A model generated the notes under the pieces. That model was not told the DNA's origin, did no database searches, and worked only from the letters and a program-made list of their open reading frames with translations. Source: UBA1444 sp964601085 (GTDB lineage: Bacteria > Bacillota > Negativicutes > UBA1444). From it: a stretch of 64,000 nucleotides of DNA. The translations under genes and the position numbers were made by a program. The stretch lies in NCBI GenBank assembly GCA_964601085.1, contig CAZRLN010000008.1, positions 1 to 64,000 of the forward strand. The letters are read 5' to 3'. Positions 7,284 through 15,709 of the stretch are shown piece by piece; within the stretch, counting starts at the first letter, position 1, and every line of letters begins with the position of its first letter.

Positions 7284-8091
7284 CCGTTTCCTCCAGTCCC
7301 GCACCAATCAGGGCAAACGCCAACACCAGCGAGCTGACGGCGATCCCCGGCGGCAGCAGCCACCACCGCCAGACATCGAGATACGTGAAGGCCAGCGCTT
7401 GCTGGATCATCCGGCCCCAGCTCGGCGAAGTCGGATCGCTGATTCCCAGAAAGGCCAGCCCCGCTTCCAGGAACACCGCCCGCCGGGCATCGTGAATCAT
7501 CGCCGCCGATAATACCGGCGCCAGATCCGGCAGAATATGCCGCCGCAATACATACCATTTCCCCGCGCCAAATGTCCGGGCCGCCGTCGCCGGACCGGAT
7601 TCGCGCAGCAGCAGGGTTTGGGCCCGCAGCAGCCGCCCGGTGGCCGGCCAGAAGAAAAACGCCAGGATCGCGACCAGCATCGGCAAGCCCGGTTGCAGAT
7701 AGGCGGCCGCCAACATCGCGGCCAACACCGGTGGAATCACCAAGCCAACATCCATCAGTCGGGCTGTGAACCGTTCCAGCCAGCCGCCCGCCAGCGCGCC
7801 GCCCGCCCCCAGCAAAGCGCCAAGCAGGGCGGAGCCTAACGCCGCGCCCAGCGCGACGAGCAGCGAAGTCCTGGCCCCGGCCAGCAATTGGGAGGCGATG
7901 TCCTGCCCCACGTCGTTCGTTCCCAACCAATGGGCCGCGTCCGGCGGCAGAAACGCCTTGCCCACGTAGGCATCGGCGGCATGGGGCGCAACGATTCCGC
8001 CCAACAGGGCGATGCCGGCCCAAAACAGCAGCAGCCCGGTTCCCCAGGCGCCAATTCCGGTTGTCAGTTTTTTTCCGTATCGGATATGCAT
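7270..8091 (-). CDS. ABC permease, DppC/NikC-like
   Basis: A 273-residue inner-membrane permease with about six transmembrane segments. The N terminus carries the typical HWLGTNDVGQDIASQLLAGAR segment that opens the permease domain. The EAA loop is recognisable as ATAARTFGAGKWYVLRRHIL (the ATPase contact), and the tail has FLGISDPTSPSWGRMI. These features are standard for the DppC/OppC/NikC branch. The gene overlaps DppB-like upstream by 28 bases and the ATPase downstream by 14, so the three are tightly coupled. Confidence 0.9.
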   Translation of the reverse strand: MHIRYGKKLTTGIGAWGTGLLLFWAGIALLGGIVAPHAADAYVGKAFLPPDAAHWLGTNDVGQDIASQLLAGARTSLLVALGAALGSALLGALLGAGGALAGGWLERFTARLMDVGLVIPPVLAAMLAAAYLQPGLPMLVAILAFFFWPATGRLLRAQTLLLRESGPATAARTFGAGKWYVLRRHILPDLAPVLSAAMIHDARRAVFLEAGLAFLGISDPTSPSWGRMIQQALAFTYLDVWRWWLLPPGIAVSSLVLAFALIGAGLEETDVKD

Positions 8092-9056
8092 ACCGGTTTC
8101 ACCCTCGGATCCAAAATCGGATACACCAAGTCAATCAACAGGTTTATCGCCAACACCGTCACTGATCCCAACAACAAAATCCCCTGCAGCAACGGATAGT
8201 CCCGCGCCGCCAACGCCCGGTGCAGCAATGTTCCCATACCGGGATAGTTGAACACGACCTCGATCATCAGAATGCCGGCGAACAGATGCGATAGCTGCAA
8301 CCCCGCCGAAGTGGCTGCCGGCAGCAGAACGCTCCGGCCCAGATGGCGGTAGCGGACCCGCCGTTCACCGCAGCCCTTGCCCCGGGCGGTGCGCAAAAAC
8401 GGCGCTCGCAGCAGGACGGCGGCGGAGTTTCGGCACAACAGGTACATCATCGTCAGACGGGCCAATACCAGGGAGGCCAGCGGCAAGGCCAGATGGCGCA
8501 GCACATCGATCAGCCAGGCCCCGCCGGTCAGCTCGCCGTAAATGGTTGTCGCGCCGCCGAGCGGCAGCACCGGCCAAATCACCGCAAACCCCAGCAGCAA
8601 CAGCGTGCCGACAAAGAAGTCCGGCACTCCGCCGAGTACCATCAGCCCCGCGAACAAGCCCCTGTCCCAGCAATCGCCCCGATGCGCGCCGCTTTCCAGG
8701 CCCAATATGAATCCGCCGATCGTGGAGAAAAGGAATGTGGCCCCTGCCAGCAGACCCGTCCACGGCAAAAAGCCCGCCATGACTTTCGTCACGGGGGCGT
8801 TGAAATAATACGACCATCCCAGTTCCCCTCTAAGCAACGATCCGCCATAGGCCGCGAACTGCCTCGACCAGGATTGATCGAGGGCAAATCGGCGATAAAT
8901 CTCGGTTTTCATTTCCGGCGTCATCGATAGCGCCGCTTCCTCGCCGTAAATCGCCAGAAAAGGATCGCCCGGCAACAGGCGCGGCAGAATAAACCCCAGC
9001 GAGGCCAGGAAGACGAAGGCGATCCCGTAATCCGTCAATAATCGGCGAACCCGCAT
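8064..9056 (-). CDS. ABC permease, DppB/NikB-like
   Basis: A 330-residue permease with an N-terminal anchor (YGIAFVFLASLGFILPRLL) and the PGDPF motif of the DppB class. Five further membrane spans and a coupling loop follow, then the family's VVFNYPGMGTLLHRALAARDYPLLQG near the end. It forms the channel with the DppC-like protein. The start has GGGAG 8 bases upstream, shortly after the FmdE-like gene. Substrate cannot be read from the permease itself. Confidence 0.9.
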   Translation of the reverse strand: MRVRRLLTDYGIAFVFLASLGFILPRLLPGDPFLAIYGEEAALSMTPEMKTEIYRRFALDQSWSRQFAAYGGSLLRGELGWSYYFNAPVTKVMAGFLPWTGLLAGATFLFSTIGGFILGLESGAHRGDCWDRGLFAGLMVLGGVPDFFVGTLLLLGFAVIWPVLPLGGATTIYGELTGGAWLIDVLRHLALPLASLVLARLTMMYLLCRNSAAVLLRAPFLRTARGKGCGERRVRYRHLGRSVLLPAATSAGLQLSHLFAGILMIEVVFNYPGMGTLLHRALAARDYPLLQGILLLGSVTVLAINLLIDLVYPILDPRVKPVCISDTEKN

Positions 9057-9074
9057 CCTGTTTCTCCCGGTCGG

Positions 9075-9689
9075 CTACCAGCCGCGATGGTACGGCTCGG
9101 CGCAGGCCAGACAAACCTTTTTGCCGTCCACCAGACGCAACCGTGGTTCCATCGTGACTTCGCCACAGGACTCGCAAGCGAAGGAATCGAAAATCCGGGC
9201 CCGGGAGGGCAGCTCGAATCCCGGTTGCTTGCAGTCGAACAGTTCGTCGTCCGCTGCCGTCATCAGGTACTGCATCCGTTGATTTTTCTGCGCTTCGAAC
9301 CGGGCTGTTTCTTCCGGTGTCGCGGTTCCGCCCATGACCTTCTTACGCAGGGCGATCCCCTCCGGCGTACTTGCCCCCGCCTGTCCCTTGAATACCAGCC
9401 GAACCGCCTTGCTGGTGTCGCGGCGGAAAATCGTAAAAGCATGCTTGCCCTGGTCGCGGAAGATCAGGTTGCCTTTGCCGAGGGTACAGCCGAGCAGCCA
9501 TTGGATCGCATCGACCCCGCAGGCGTCGTTTTCGACCACGGCCACCAGTTCCTCGTCCCGGTCGCGGCGCAGATCCAACGCCTTTTCCGCCAATCGGGCC
9601 GCCCGATAGCCGATGATGAGACCGGGGCAAACGTGTCCGTGGAACCGGACCGACTCCGCCAGCTCGGCGGGAATTTCAAACTTTTCCAT
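9075..9689 (-). CDS. FmdE-like protein (formylmethanofuran dehydrogenase subunit E family)
   Basis: A 204-residue soluble protein. The N-terminal domain has the FmdE signature RFHGHVCPGLIIGYRAA (His/Cys metal ligands) and VENDACGVDAIQWLLGCT with two further cysteines. The C terminus adds a four-Cys zinc ribbon (CESCGEV, then CLACAEP). FmdE proteins in bacteria occur without the methanofuran enzyme and often near molybdenum, tungsten or other metal-related genes; their reaction is unknown. It lies inside an ABC operon, 1 base after the binding-protein gene. That suggests it handles the imported substrate or its metal. The start ATG 9689 is set by GAGG upstream; the longer reading lacks a site. 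Confidence 0.85.
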   Translation of the reverse strand: MEKFEIPAELAESVRFHGHVCPGLIIGYRAARLAEKALDLRRDRDEELVAVVENDACGVDAIQWLLGCTLGKGNLIFRDQGKHAFTIFRRDTSKAVRLVFKGQAGASTPEGIALRKKVMGGTATPEETARFEAQKNQRMQYLMTAADDELFDCKQPGFELPSRARIFDSFACESCGEVTMEPRLRLVDGKKVCLACAEPYHRGW

Positions 9690-9690
9690 C

Positions 9691-11319
9691 TTATTTTCCT
9701 CCCTCGATGAATTGCAGTTTATTGAACGGCTGGGGAATGCCATTGGCGACGCCCTGAAAGGTGAAAAACGGTTGGACCCGGTCGTTGTAGGCGTAATACC
9801 AAGTCGGATAGTACAGGGACAACGCTGGCAGATCCGCCGCGTACAGCCGCTGGGCCTCGTATATCAGTTGCCGCCTTTCGTCCGGATCGATGGCCGTCGT
9901 CTGTTCCGCCAGCACCTGCGTCAACTCCGGATTGCCTTGCCAACGGGCGCTCAGAAAGTTATCGCCCGTAATCATCCGGACCAATACCTGTGGATCACCG
10001 CCGAGACCGCCATGTCCTGAAAGCGCAAGGTCAAAGTTCCATTCAGCGACGCGGCTGTCGATCGCCTTGGCGTCCAGAGCCCGGATGGCCACGCGAATCC
10101 CGGCCTGCTCCAACTGGCTCTTGATGAACTCGCCCTGGCGTTCCTGCGGGGATCCGGGAACACCGATCCCTCCCGGCGCCACCAGCAATTCCAATGTCAG
10201 CGGCGCGCCGTCCTTTTCCCAGAATGCGCCGTTGCGGACATAGCCGAGCCCTTGCAACAACTTCGCCGTCTTGGCGGGTTCAAAAGGCAACTGCAATTCG
10301 GGATTGTTCCAGGGGCTGTCCGGAGCCAATAGTCCCGGGTTACCCGGTTTGCCGTGTCCGCGCAGCGTGATCTGAACCAAGGCGCTCCGGTCGATCGCCA
10401 GCGCCAACGCGCGGCGGAAGTCGCCATTGTCGAACGGCGGCTTGTGGTGATTGATCAACAACTTCGCCACCCAGTCCAGCTTGCCCACGGCCAAGGCGAA
10501 CCCTTCCTGTTTCAGCCGGTCAGCCATGTCCGGCGGGGCCTGGATGAAATCGACCTGTTTCTGCCGCAGAGCCGCCACCGCCGTTTCCGGCGACATCTTC
10601 ACGAACCGGATCTCCCGATATTTCGGTTTGCCGCCGTAATACTCCGGCGCTGCCGTGTAACGATAACTGCCCTGTTCCCGGCTGTAATCCGCCAGACGAT
10701 ACGGCCCGGTCCCAATCACTGCGGCCGGCTGAAGAAACTGTCTCGCGTCCTTTACCCCCCGCCAGATATGCTGCGGCAACATCGGCGCCGTACCCGCCAC
10801 ATTGTCCAAAAACGGGGCGTAAGCTTTCCTCAGCATGATCTTCACTTCGTGCTCACCGACCGTTTCCACACGATCGATCATGGTCACCGCGGACCAGGTG
10901 TAGCCCTGCTCTTTCAGGTAGCGGAACGTGAAGGCCACGTCCGCCGCCGTGAACGGTTGTCCATCATGCCATTTGACATTTTTCCGCAAGAAGAAACGGT
11001 ATGTCCGGCCGTCCGCCGAGACCTCCCACTTTTCGGCCAGGGCCGGCACGAAGCCTTTGGCATTCTTCCAGACCAAAGTGTCGAACAGCAGGCTCATGCG
11101 GATATAACCCGGCCCGCGTTGATAGTGCAGAAACGGCGACGGGAAGCCCCAGTCGCCCGCCGGGTCGGCGATGGTCAAGATGCCCGGCTCTTCCTTTGTC
11201 GGCATCTTTGTCGGTTTCGGGTCCGCCGCGCCGCCGCAGCCGGAAACGATCAACAAAATCAGCAGGACCATGCCGACAAAAGCTGCCGTCAACTTCCGTC
11301 CGGTTTGACGATCAACCAA
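9691..11319 (-). CDS. ABC substrate-binding lipoprotein, SBP_bac_5 (peptide/nickel) family
   Basis: A 542-residue exported protein with a signal peptide ending in an IVSGC lipobox, so it should be lipid-anchored. The mature part is the long SBP_bac_5 fold: LTIADPAGDWGFPSPF near the start, WHDGQPFTAADVAFTFRYL (the family signature) at about residues 115-135, then LALAIDRSALVQ. The family binds peptides, nickel complexes, opines or sugars; nothing here fixes the ligand. Start TTG 11319 has GGGGGAG 7 bases upstream. It is followed directly by the FmdE-like gene and the permease/ATPase set, so it is the receptor of that transporter. Confidence 0.9.
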   Translation of the reverse strand: MVDRQTGRKLTAAFVGMVLLILLIVSGCGGAADPKPTKMPTKEEPGILTIADPAGDWGFPSPFLHYQRGPGYIRMSLLFDTLVWKNAKGFVPALAEKWEVSADGRTYRFFLRKNVKWHDGQPFTAADVAFTFRYLKEQGYTWSAVTMIDRVETVGEHEVKIMLRKAYAPFLDNVAGTAPMLPQHIWRGVKDARQFLQPAAVIGTGPYRLADYSREQGSYRYTAAPEYYGGKPKYREIRFVKMSPETAVAALRQKQVDFIQAPPDMADRLKQEGFALAVGKLDWVAKLLINHHKPPFDNGDFRRALALAIDRSALVQITLRGHGKPGNPGLLAPDSPWNNPELQLPFEPAKTAKLLQGLGYVRNGAFWEKDGAPLTLELLVAPGGIGVPGSPQERQGEFIKSQLEQAGIRVAIRALDAKAIDSRVAEWNFDLALSGHGGLGGDPQVLVRMITGDNFLSARWQGNPELTQVLAEQTTAIDPDERRQLIYEAQRLYAADLPALSLYYPTWYYAYNDRVQPFFTFQGVANGIPQPFNKLQFIEGGK

Positions 11320-11344
11320 AACAAGCTCCCCCTCGCATATATCC

Positions 11345-12124
11345 TCACGAATTTTCTTTGTGAATCACACCACCGGTCGCCTGATGGGTCGGTGTTACCG
11401 TTACCTCGCAGATTTGGACATGGGGTGGAGCGCTGACGGTATAAAGGACGATATCGGCAACATCGGCGGCTTCCAGCGGAGTAATGCCGGCATAGACTTT
11501 CGCCGCCCGCTGCTCATCGCCGTGGAAACGAACCTTGCTGAAGTTGGTTTGCACCAGCCCCGGCTGAATGTTGGTAACCCGGATCGGCGTGTCGACGAGA
11601 TCCATGCGCAACCCATCGCTGATGAAATGCACGGCCGCTTTTGTCGCGCAATAAACCGCTCCGTTCGGATAGGCATGGATGCCCGCAATGGAGCCAATAT
11701 TGACAATATGACCATTTCCATGGTTTTTGAGCATGATCGGCACGATTTTTCGCGTCAAATACAACAGGCCCTTAATATTGGTGTCAATCATGGTGTCCCA
11801 GTCGTCCGGGTTCCCTTCCTGGACTTTCTCCAACCCCAAAGCGCCGCCGGCGTTATTGACCAGAATATCTACATTACGCCAGACAGCCGGCAAATTGCCG
11901 ATCATGGCGTCCACCATGTTACGGTCCCGCACATCCAGCACCATCGTCAGGGTCTCCGTGCCATGGCGTTTATTCAACTTTTCCGCCAAATCCGCCAGCT
12001 TGTCGACACTTCTGGCGCATAAAATCAATCTCGCCCCGGCTTGGGCGAAGGCTTCGGCGCAAGCCTCGCCGATGCCGCTACTGGCGCCGCTGATGAATAC
12101 GATTTTTCCTGCCAACTTTTTCAA
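11345..12124 (-). CDS. Short-chain dehydrogenase/reductase (YdfG-like)
   Basis: A 259-residue NAD(P)-dependent oxidoreductase. It has the cofactor motif ISGASSGIG (residues 11-19), LVNNAGG, a catalytic Ser in NIGSIAG and the YCATK Tyr-Lys pair. It resembles 3-hydroxy-acid dehydrogenases of the YdfG group. Start TTG 12124 is chosen on the GGAGG site. It is the first gene after leader A and lies 25 bases before the binding-protein gene, so it should belong to the same transcript. A role in modifying the imported compound is possible but unproven. Confidence 0.88.
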   Translation of the reverse strand: MKKLAGKIVFISGASSGIGEACAEAFAQAGARLILCARSVDKLADLAEKLNKRHGTETLTMVLDVRDRNMVDAMIGNLPAVWRNVDILVNNAGGALGLEKVQEGNPDDWDTMIDTNIKGLLYLTRKIVPIMLKNHGNGHIVNIGSIAGIHAYPNGAVYCATKAAVHFISDGLRMDLVDTPIRVTNIQPGLVQTNFSKVRFHGDEQRAAKVYAGITPLEAADVADIVLYTVSAPPHVQICEVTVTPTHQATGGVIHKENS

Positions 12125-12196
12125 TGATAGTCCCTCCTTGTTCCTGTATCAAAATCTTGGCGGGATTGCCGCCATTGCATTCGCACTCGCCGCATA

Positions 12197-12310
12197 AATA
12201 AAAAAGACCATGCCGAAACCGGCTTCATGGTGAAACCGGTCAACCTTCATGGTCTTCCCTTTGTTTCTCTTTCGTCGCTTCAACGGCGAATGGCGGTGCA
12301 TCCCGCTACA
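12197..12310 (-). promoter_or_regulatory. Leader A: structured 5' leader with intrinsic terminator (candidate riboswitch)
   Basis: The transcript should start near 12308. Reading 5'-3' on the minus strand it has hairpin 1 (GCGG-GATGCA-CCGC), hairpin 2 (a stem capped by a TTGAAG-type loop), a GAGAAACA single strand, and a terminator. The terminator stem is GACCATG/CATGGTC (12248-12254 with 12206-12212) with an inner ACCGG/CCGGT hairpin, followed by a U-rich tract. The same architecture and many of the same bases recur at 15592-15704. I could not match it to a riboswitch class I know. Confidence 0.6.
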
Positions 12311-12314
12311 CCCC

Positions 12315-12343
12315 ATCATAGCGACAACCGCCGGTACTGTCAA
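12315..12343 (-). promoter_or_regulatory. Promoter of the SDR/SBP/FmdE/Dpp operon
   Basis: TTGACA (12338-12343), 17-base spacer, TATGAT (12315-12320) on the minus strand. It overlaps the stop codon of the methyltransferase gene, so the second operon starts exactly where the first ends. Confidence 0.75.
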
Positions 12344-12945
12344 GGCGTCGCCGGTTTCCGCCCCCGCACAAAATAACTCTCGTCGGTTTCAAAGCAGACT
12401 TCAACGATAAACCCCGCCGCCCGGAACAGCTCGCCGACCTCGCCGCACGGCGGCAGGCGGTCTTTCTTCACGGTCTTGCTTTCGCCGTGAATCGCGTTGA
12501 CCCGGGTGCGGGAAATATCGTGGAAAACGTGCAGAAAGCCTTCTGGAGCCAGCCATTCGCCGATCACCTTGCGCAAAAATGCCGGCCGGTCCTGGATATG
12601 GGGAAAAAAGTTCAGGCAAGTCACATGCTGAAACAGACAATCCGTAGAAAATTCCATTATATCGGCGCGCCGGACGGCAACATTGTCGAACCGTGCGAAC
12701 TTGTCGGCGGCGATCTTCACCATGTTGTCGGCGATATCGATGCCCAGGATGCAGCCGGAATCCCCGACGTATTCCCGCAGGAACGGAATCAGTACACCGG
12801 TGCCGCAGCCGGCATCCAGCACGGCGTCGCCGGGACCGATGCCGGTCCGGGCGGTCAATTCCCGCAGCCGAGTCGGATCGTGGGCGCGGGTCGTATCCCA
12901 GCTTTCCGCCAGGGCATTAAAGAATTCCCGGTCATTGCGTTCCAT
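12340..12945 (-). CDS. Class I SAM-dependent methyltransferase
   Basis: About 201 residues. Motif I is VLDAGCGTGVLIPFL (residues about 45-60), followed by LGIDIADNMV (motif post-I) and TCLNFFPHIQDRPAFL in the motif IV region. The late segment FHDISRTRVNAIHG carries two His that could bind a metal or substrate; the C terminus is ESYFVRGRK. The ATG at 12945 is favoured because GAGG lies 6 bases before it; an ATG two codons earlier is possible. It directly follows the TonB-receptor gene, so it probably acts on the same imported compound or its carrier. Substrate unknown. Confidence 0.85.
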   Translation of the reverse strand: MERNDREFFNALAESWDTTRAHDPTRLRELTARTGIGPGDAVLDAGCGTGVLIPFLREYVGDSGCILGIDIADNMVKIAADKFARFDNVAVRRADIMEFSTDCLFQHVTCLNFFPHIQDRPAFLRKVIGEWLAPEGFLHVFHDISRTRVNAIHGESKTVKKDRLPPCGEVGELFRAAGFIVEVCFETDESYFVRGRKPATP

Positions 12946-12953
12946 ATTCATCC

Positions 12954-14978
12954 TCACCACGCCTGTGTAAGCGACACCAAGAAGCGCCGCCCCGGCATCG
13001 GGTAGCCGTATTGTTCGACATAGGACTGATTGAACAGGTTTTGGATATACAGGCCCAGCGTACGCTTGTCGCCGAGATCGCGGACGAATTCGATGTTGTG
13101 CACCGTATAGCCGTTGATCCGGTAGATGGTTCCCGGCGTCGTCAGACCGTCCCGCTGCGGACTCACATAGTTGAAGGTATAACGCAGCCGCCACGGCTTC
13201 GCGTCATAGGCCCAGGTCAGGCCGAGTTTATGCTGGGGGCGATAGTCCAGCTCATCGGACAGCCCTTTGTTATCCGCCGCAACTTGTCCGGCTTTTTCCG
13301 TCTTTTGATAGGTATACGCCAACGTCAATGAATTGCGTTTGTCCATTTGCCAGCGATGCTCCAGCTCCAGGCCCCAAAGATTCACATGGTCGATGTTGTA
13401 GGAATAGAATGGATAGACATGCTGGAACTGGATGAAATCATCCACCGACTGATAATAAACAGTGGCCTTGCCGCTGTGTTGCTTGCTATATTTATGCTCC
13501 ACGGCCAACTCGTAGCCGGTGCCCTGCTCCGGTTTCAGGGCCTTGTGATAGGAAGGGTTGACGCCCGAACCGGAATTGTAGTTTTGTCCCCACCAGTAGA
13601 ACTCGGCCATCGACGGCGCCCGCCACAGCCGGTTCACCGAAATGTAAGTCGTGGTCACGGCGTCGTTTTTCCAGGCGAAACTCAGTTTGGGCGACAGGGC
13701 GCTGCCGTTGGAGGGCTGGGCGTTCGTCCAGCGGTCGGAGTCAACGCCGCCGCTGTAACTGTCGTAACGCAGACCGGCATAGGCGCTCCAGCGTTTATTC
13801 AGCTGCCAGGAATCGTCGAGGTATAAGCCGAACAGGTTGATCTTCTGGGACGGGTACATATCGCTGGACCCCGCCGGCTTCACATACCAGGTTCCATCGC
13901 CATACCGCAGCCGTTTGTATTCCAGCCCATAGCCGAATTCGTGGCGGTCACGCTTTTCCTTGCCGGTAAAAGCGAAGCTGTCGGAAGTGTCGGTGATGAC
14001 ATCCCGGTCCAGAACCAGCATGCCGGCGGCGGAATAGTTCACTTCCCGCCGTTTCTCATCATTCTTGTAATAGGCGAATTGCCAGTGACCGTTTTGGGTC
14101 TTGTGGCGATAGGTCAGGTCGTAATTGAAATTCCGTTTGTTCCAGTATGCGCCGGGATTCACGGTGGTCTGAGGCCCGCCGGGAGAAATCGTATCCCCCA
14201 GAGCGGTCGGATAGCTGGGATCATAATTGGCCGCAGAGGGATCGTTCTTCACAATGAAGCCCCGCCGGGTCTCCGTGTAGTTCAGGCCGACCAGAAACTT
14301 GTCCTTCTCGTTGCCCCAGCCGAATCGGCCGCCGATCTGATCCTGCTTGAAGTCGTTGTTGCGCAAATAGGCATCAGCGGATTGGTGGTTGGCGTAAATA
14401 TCATACGTAAAATTGCCGTTCGATCCACCCTGCCGGATATAATAACCCTGGCGTCCCTGATCGCCGAGAACGACCGTAGCTTCGCCGCCTGATGGTTTCT
14501 CCTTCGTCACGATATTGATGACGCCGCCTAGCGTGTTGCCGTAGGCGGCGGATTTCCCGCCCTTGATGATCTGGATCTTTTCGACGGTGTCGAGTGGAAT
14601 GGTGTTCCAGTCAATATAATACCCGCCCATGACGCCCGCCGAATTGACAGGACGACCGTTGAGCAGGACGGTAAATCGGCGGGCATCAAAGCCACGCAGT
14701 TTGACTGTGCCGTCCTGATTGTCACCGACCGAACTCCTCTGTTGAATGTCGATGCCGGCGGTCTGGCTCAAGATTTCCGGCAAAGTGGCGGTTTTCGCCG
14801 GGTTGACATGGCGGACATTGACAGTGTCCTCCGGAACCGGCGTCTGCGTCGATTCGCCGACGATTACGATTTCCTGCAGATCATAGTTTGGCGCTTCGGC
14901 GGCGGCAGGCAGCGGCATCAGCAACAACGCCCCCAGCAACAGCAAGGCCGGCAATATCCTCACATATTTTCGATTCAT
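12954..14978 (-). CDS. TonB-dependent outer-membrane receptor (leader-B operon)
   Basis: A 674-residue receptor. The signal peptide is MNRKYVRILPALLLLGALLL plus a short alanine-rich end; the TonB box is near LQEIVIVGES. The plug domain (about 50-160) shows TATLPEILSQTAGIDIQQR, VKLRGFDARRFTVLLNGRPV and GGVINIVTKEK. A 22-strand-type barrel follows, with the TonB_dep_Rec C terminus ending in aromatic Trp. It takes up a bulky or scarce ligand across the outer membrane using TonB energy, presumably from the TonB/ExbBD set at 23.6-25.4 kb. It sits between an ECF S component and a methyltransferase. Start at ATG 14978 gives an intact signal peptide; ATG 14990 is an alternative. Confidence 0.92.
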   Translation of the reverse strand: MNRKYVRILPALLLLGALLLMPLPAAAEAPNYDLQEIVIVGESTQTPVPEDTVNVRHVNPAKTATLPEILSQTAGIDIQQRSSVGDNQDGTVKLRGFDARRFTVLLNGRPVNSAGVMGGYYIDWNTIPLDTVEKIQIIKGGKSAAYGNTLGGVINIVTKEKPSGGEATVVLGDQGRQGYYIRQGGSNGNFTYDIYANHQSADAYLRNNDFKQDQIGGRFGWGNEKDKFLVGLNYTETRRGFIVKNDPSAANYDPSYPTALGDTISPGGPQTTVNPGAYWNKRNFNYDLTYRHKTQNGHWQFAYYKNDEKRREVNYSAAGMLVLDRDVITDTSDSFAFTGKEKRDRHEFGYGLEYKRLRYGDGTWYVKPAGSSDMYPSQKINLFGLYLDDSWQLNKRWSAYAGLRYDSYSGGVDSDRWTNAQPSNGSALSPKLSFAWKNDAVTTTYISVNRLWRAPSMAEFYWWGQNYNSGSGVNPSYHKALKPEQGTGYELAVEHKYSKQHSGKATVYYQSVDDFIQFQHVYPFYSYNIDHVNLWGLELEHRWQMDKRNSLTLAYTYQKTEKAGQVAADNKGLSDELDYRPQHKLGLTWAYDAKPWRLRYTFNYVSPQRDGLTTPGTIYRINGYTVHNIEFVRDLGDKRTLGLYIQNLFNQSYVEQYGYPMPGRRFLVSLTQAW

Positions 14979-15484
14979 CCATGCATCCATCCTTCCAAAC
15001 GTTTTACCAGCAAGGGAATAAACAACAACTGTATGATCAGACCGGGGATTCCTTTGACGACCGTTGCGCCAAGATAAATCAAGGGAGTCCAGGGCAATGC
15101 CACGAACTGCGCCAGCAACAAGACCGTCATGCCGGCGGCGATCCGTCCGGCCAACATCGCGCCAATCAAGGCCGTCGGCAATCCTCTGCCCGGACGCAGC
15201 CAGCCAGCAACACCGCCATATACGGCCAACTCGGGAATCATCACCGGCAGGGCCGGAAATAGCGGCGGCATTCCGGTCAATAAGGAACTGCAGACCGGCG
15301 TCAGAATGCCGACCAGCGCACCGGTCATCGGCCCGCACAGCAATCCGGCCAACAAGACCGGAATATGCATCGGCAAAAAGATGGAACCGGCGGCCCCGGC
15401 AGCATGAAACGCGATCGGCAATAAAACTCCTGCCGCGACGAGAACCGCCCCTCTCGCTCCATTCCGCAGCGCCAACACTTCCAC
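14975..15484 (-). CDS. Solitary ECF transporter S component (substrate-binding membrane subunit)
   Basis: A 169-residue hydrophobic protein of about five or six transmembrane segments. It has the pattern FLPMHIPVLLAGLLCGPMTG, TPVCSSLLTGMPPLFPALPV and IPELAVYGGVAG, which I recognise as an ECF substrate-specific subunit family of Firmicutes. No EcfA or EcfT gene is in this operon. It would have to share the EcfA/EcfT module encoded at 19.3-21.9 kb, or another one. Start GTG 15484 follows GGGGGGAGG at 7-base spacing; the end overlaps the TonB-receptor gene by 4 bases. Ligand unknown, but probably the same as for the co-transcribed receptor. Confidence 0.75.
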   Translation of the reverse strand: MEVLALRNGARGAVLVAAGVLLPIAFHAAGAAGSIFLPMHIPVLLAGLLCGPMTGALVGILTPVCSSLLTGMPPLFPALPVMIPELAVYGGVAGWLRPGRGLPTALIGAMLAGRIAAGMTVLLLAQFVALPWTPLIYLGATVVKGIPGLIIQLLFIPLLVKRLEGWMHG

Positions 15485-15510
15485 AACGATCCTCCCCCCT
15501 CAAAATATAG

Positions 15511-15550
15511 AAGCCGGAATCAACCATCTTCAGACGGTCAATTCCGGCTT
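15511..15550 (-). promoter_or_regulatory. Second hairpin in the leader of the S-component operon
   Basis: A perfect 10-bp stem (15511-15520 with 15541-15550) encloses an inner short stem and lies just upstream of the ribosome site. It has no proper U-run, so it may affect translation or RNA stability. Leader A has no counterpart. Confidence 0.4.
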
Positions 15551-15591
15551 TACAAAGAATCCGGCGGCTTCAGCCATTAATTTTTTTCCAA

Positions 15592-15704
15592 AAAATAAAA
15601 AAGCCATGAAAGTTACGATTTCCGGTGAAACCGACAAACCTTCATGGCTTGATCTCTGTTTCCACTGCCACCGCTTCAGCGGTGTCTGGCGGTGCATCCC
15701 GCCT
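15592..15704 (-). promoter_or_regulatory. Leader B: structured 5' leader with intrinsic terminator (same class as leader A)
   Basis: Minus-strand order: hairpin 1 GGCGG-GATGCA-CCGCC, hairpin 2 CACCGC-TGAA-GCGGTG, a GGAAACAGAG linker, then a terminator with stem GCCATGAA/TTCATGGC (15641-15648 with 15603-15610), an internal arm and a long U-tract. The hexaloop GATGCA, the TGAA loop, the GAAACA linker and the CCATGAAGGTT start of the terminator are all shared with leader A. The stems differ in sequence but stay paired, which supports conserved RNA structure. Confidence 0.62.
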
Positions 15705-15709
15705 TGTTC

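Noticed and set aside
12954..15527. A single 857-codon protein fusing extra N-terminal sequence to the TonB receptor
   Set aside because: The first 183 codons are an out-of-frame reading of the S-component gene; the receptor has its own signal peptide at 14978.
12197..15704. Identification of leaders A and B as a molybdenum-cofactor or THF riboswitch
   Set aside because: The nearby FmdE gene made Moco tempting and GGGATG recalled THF, but the order of conserved blocks and the short length do not fit either class.
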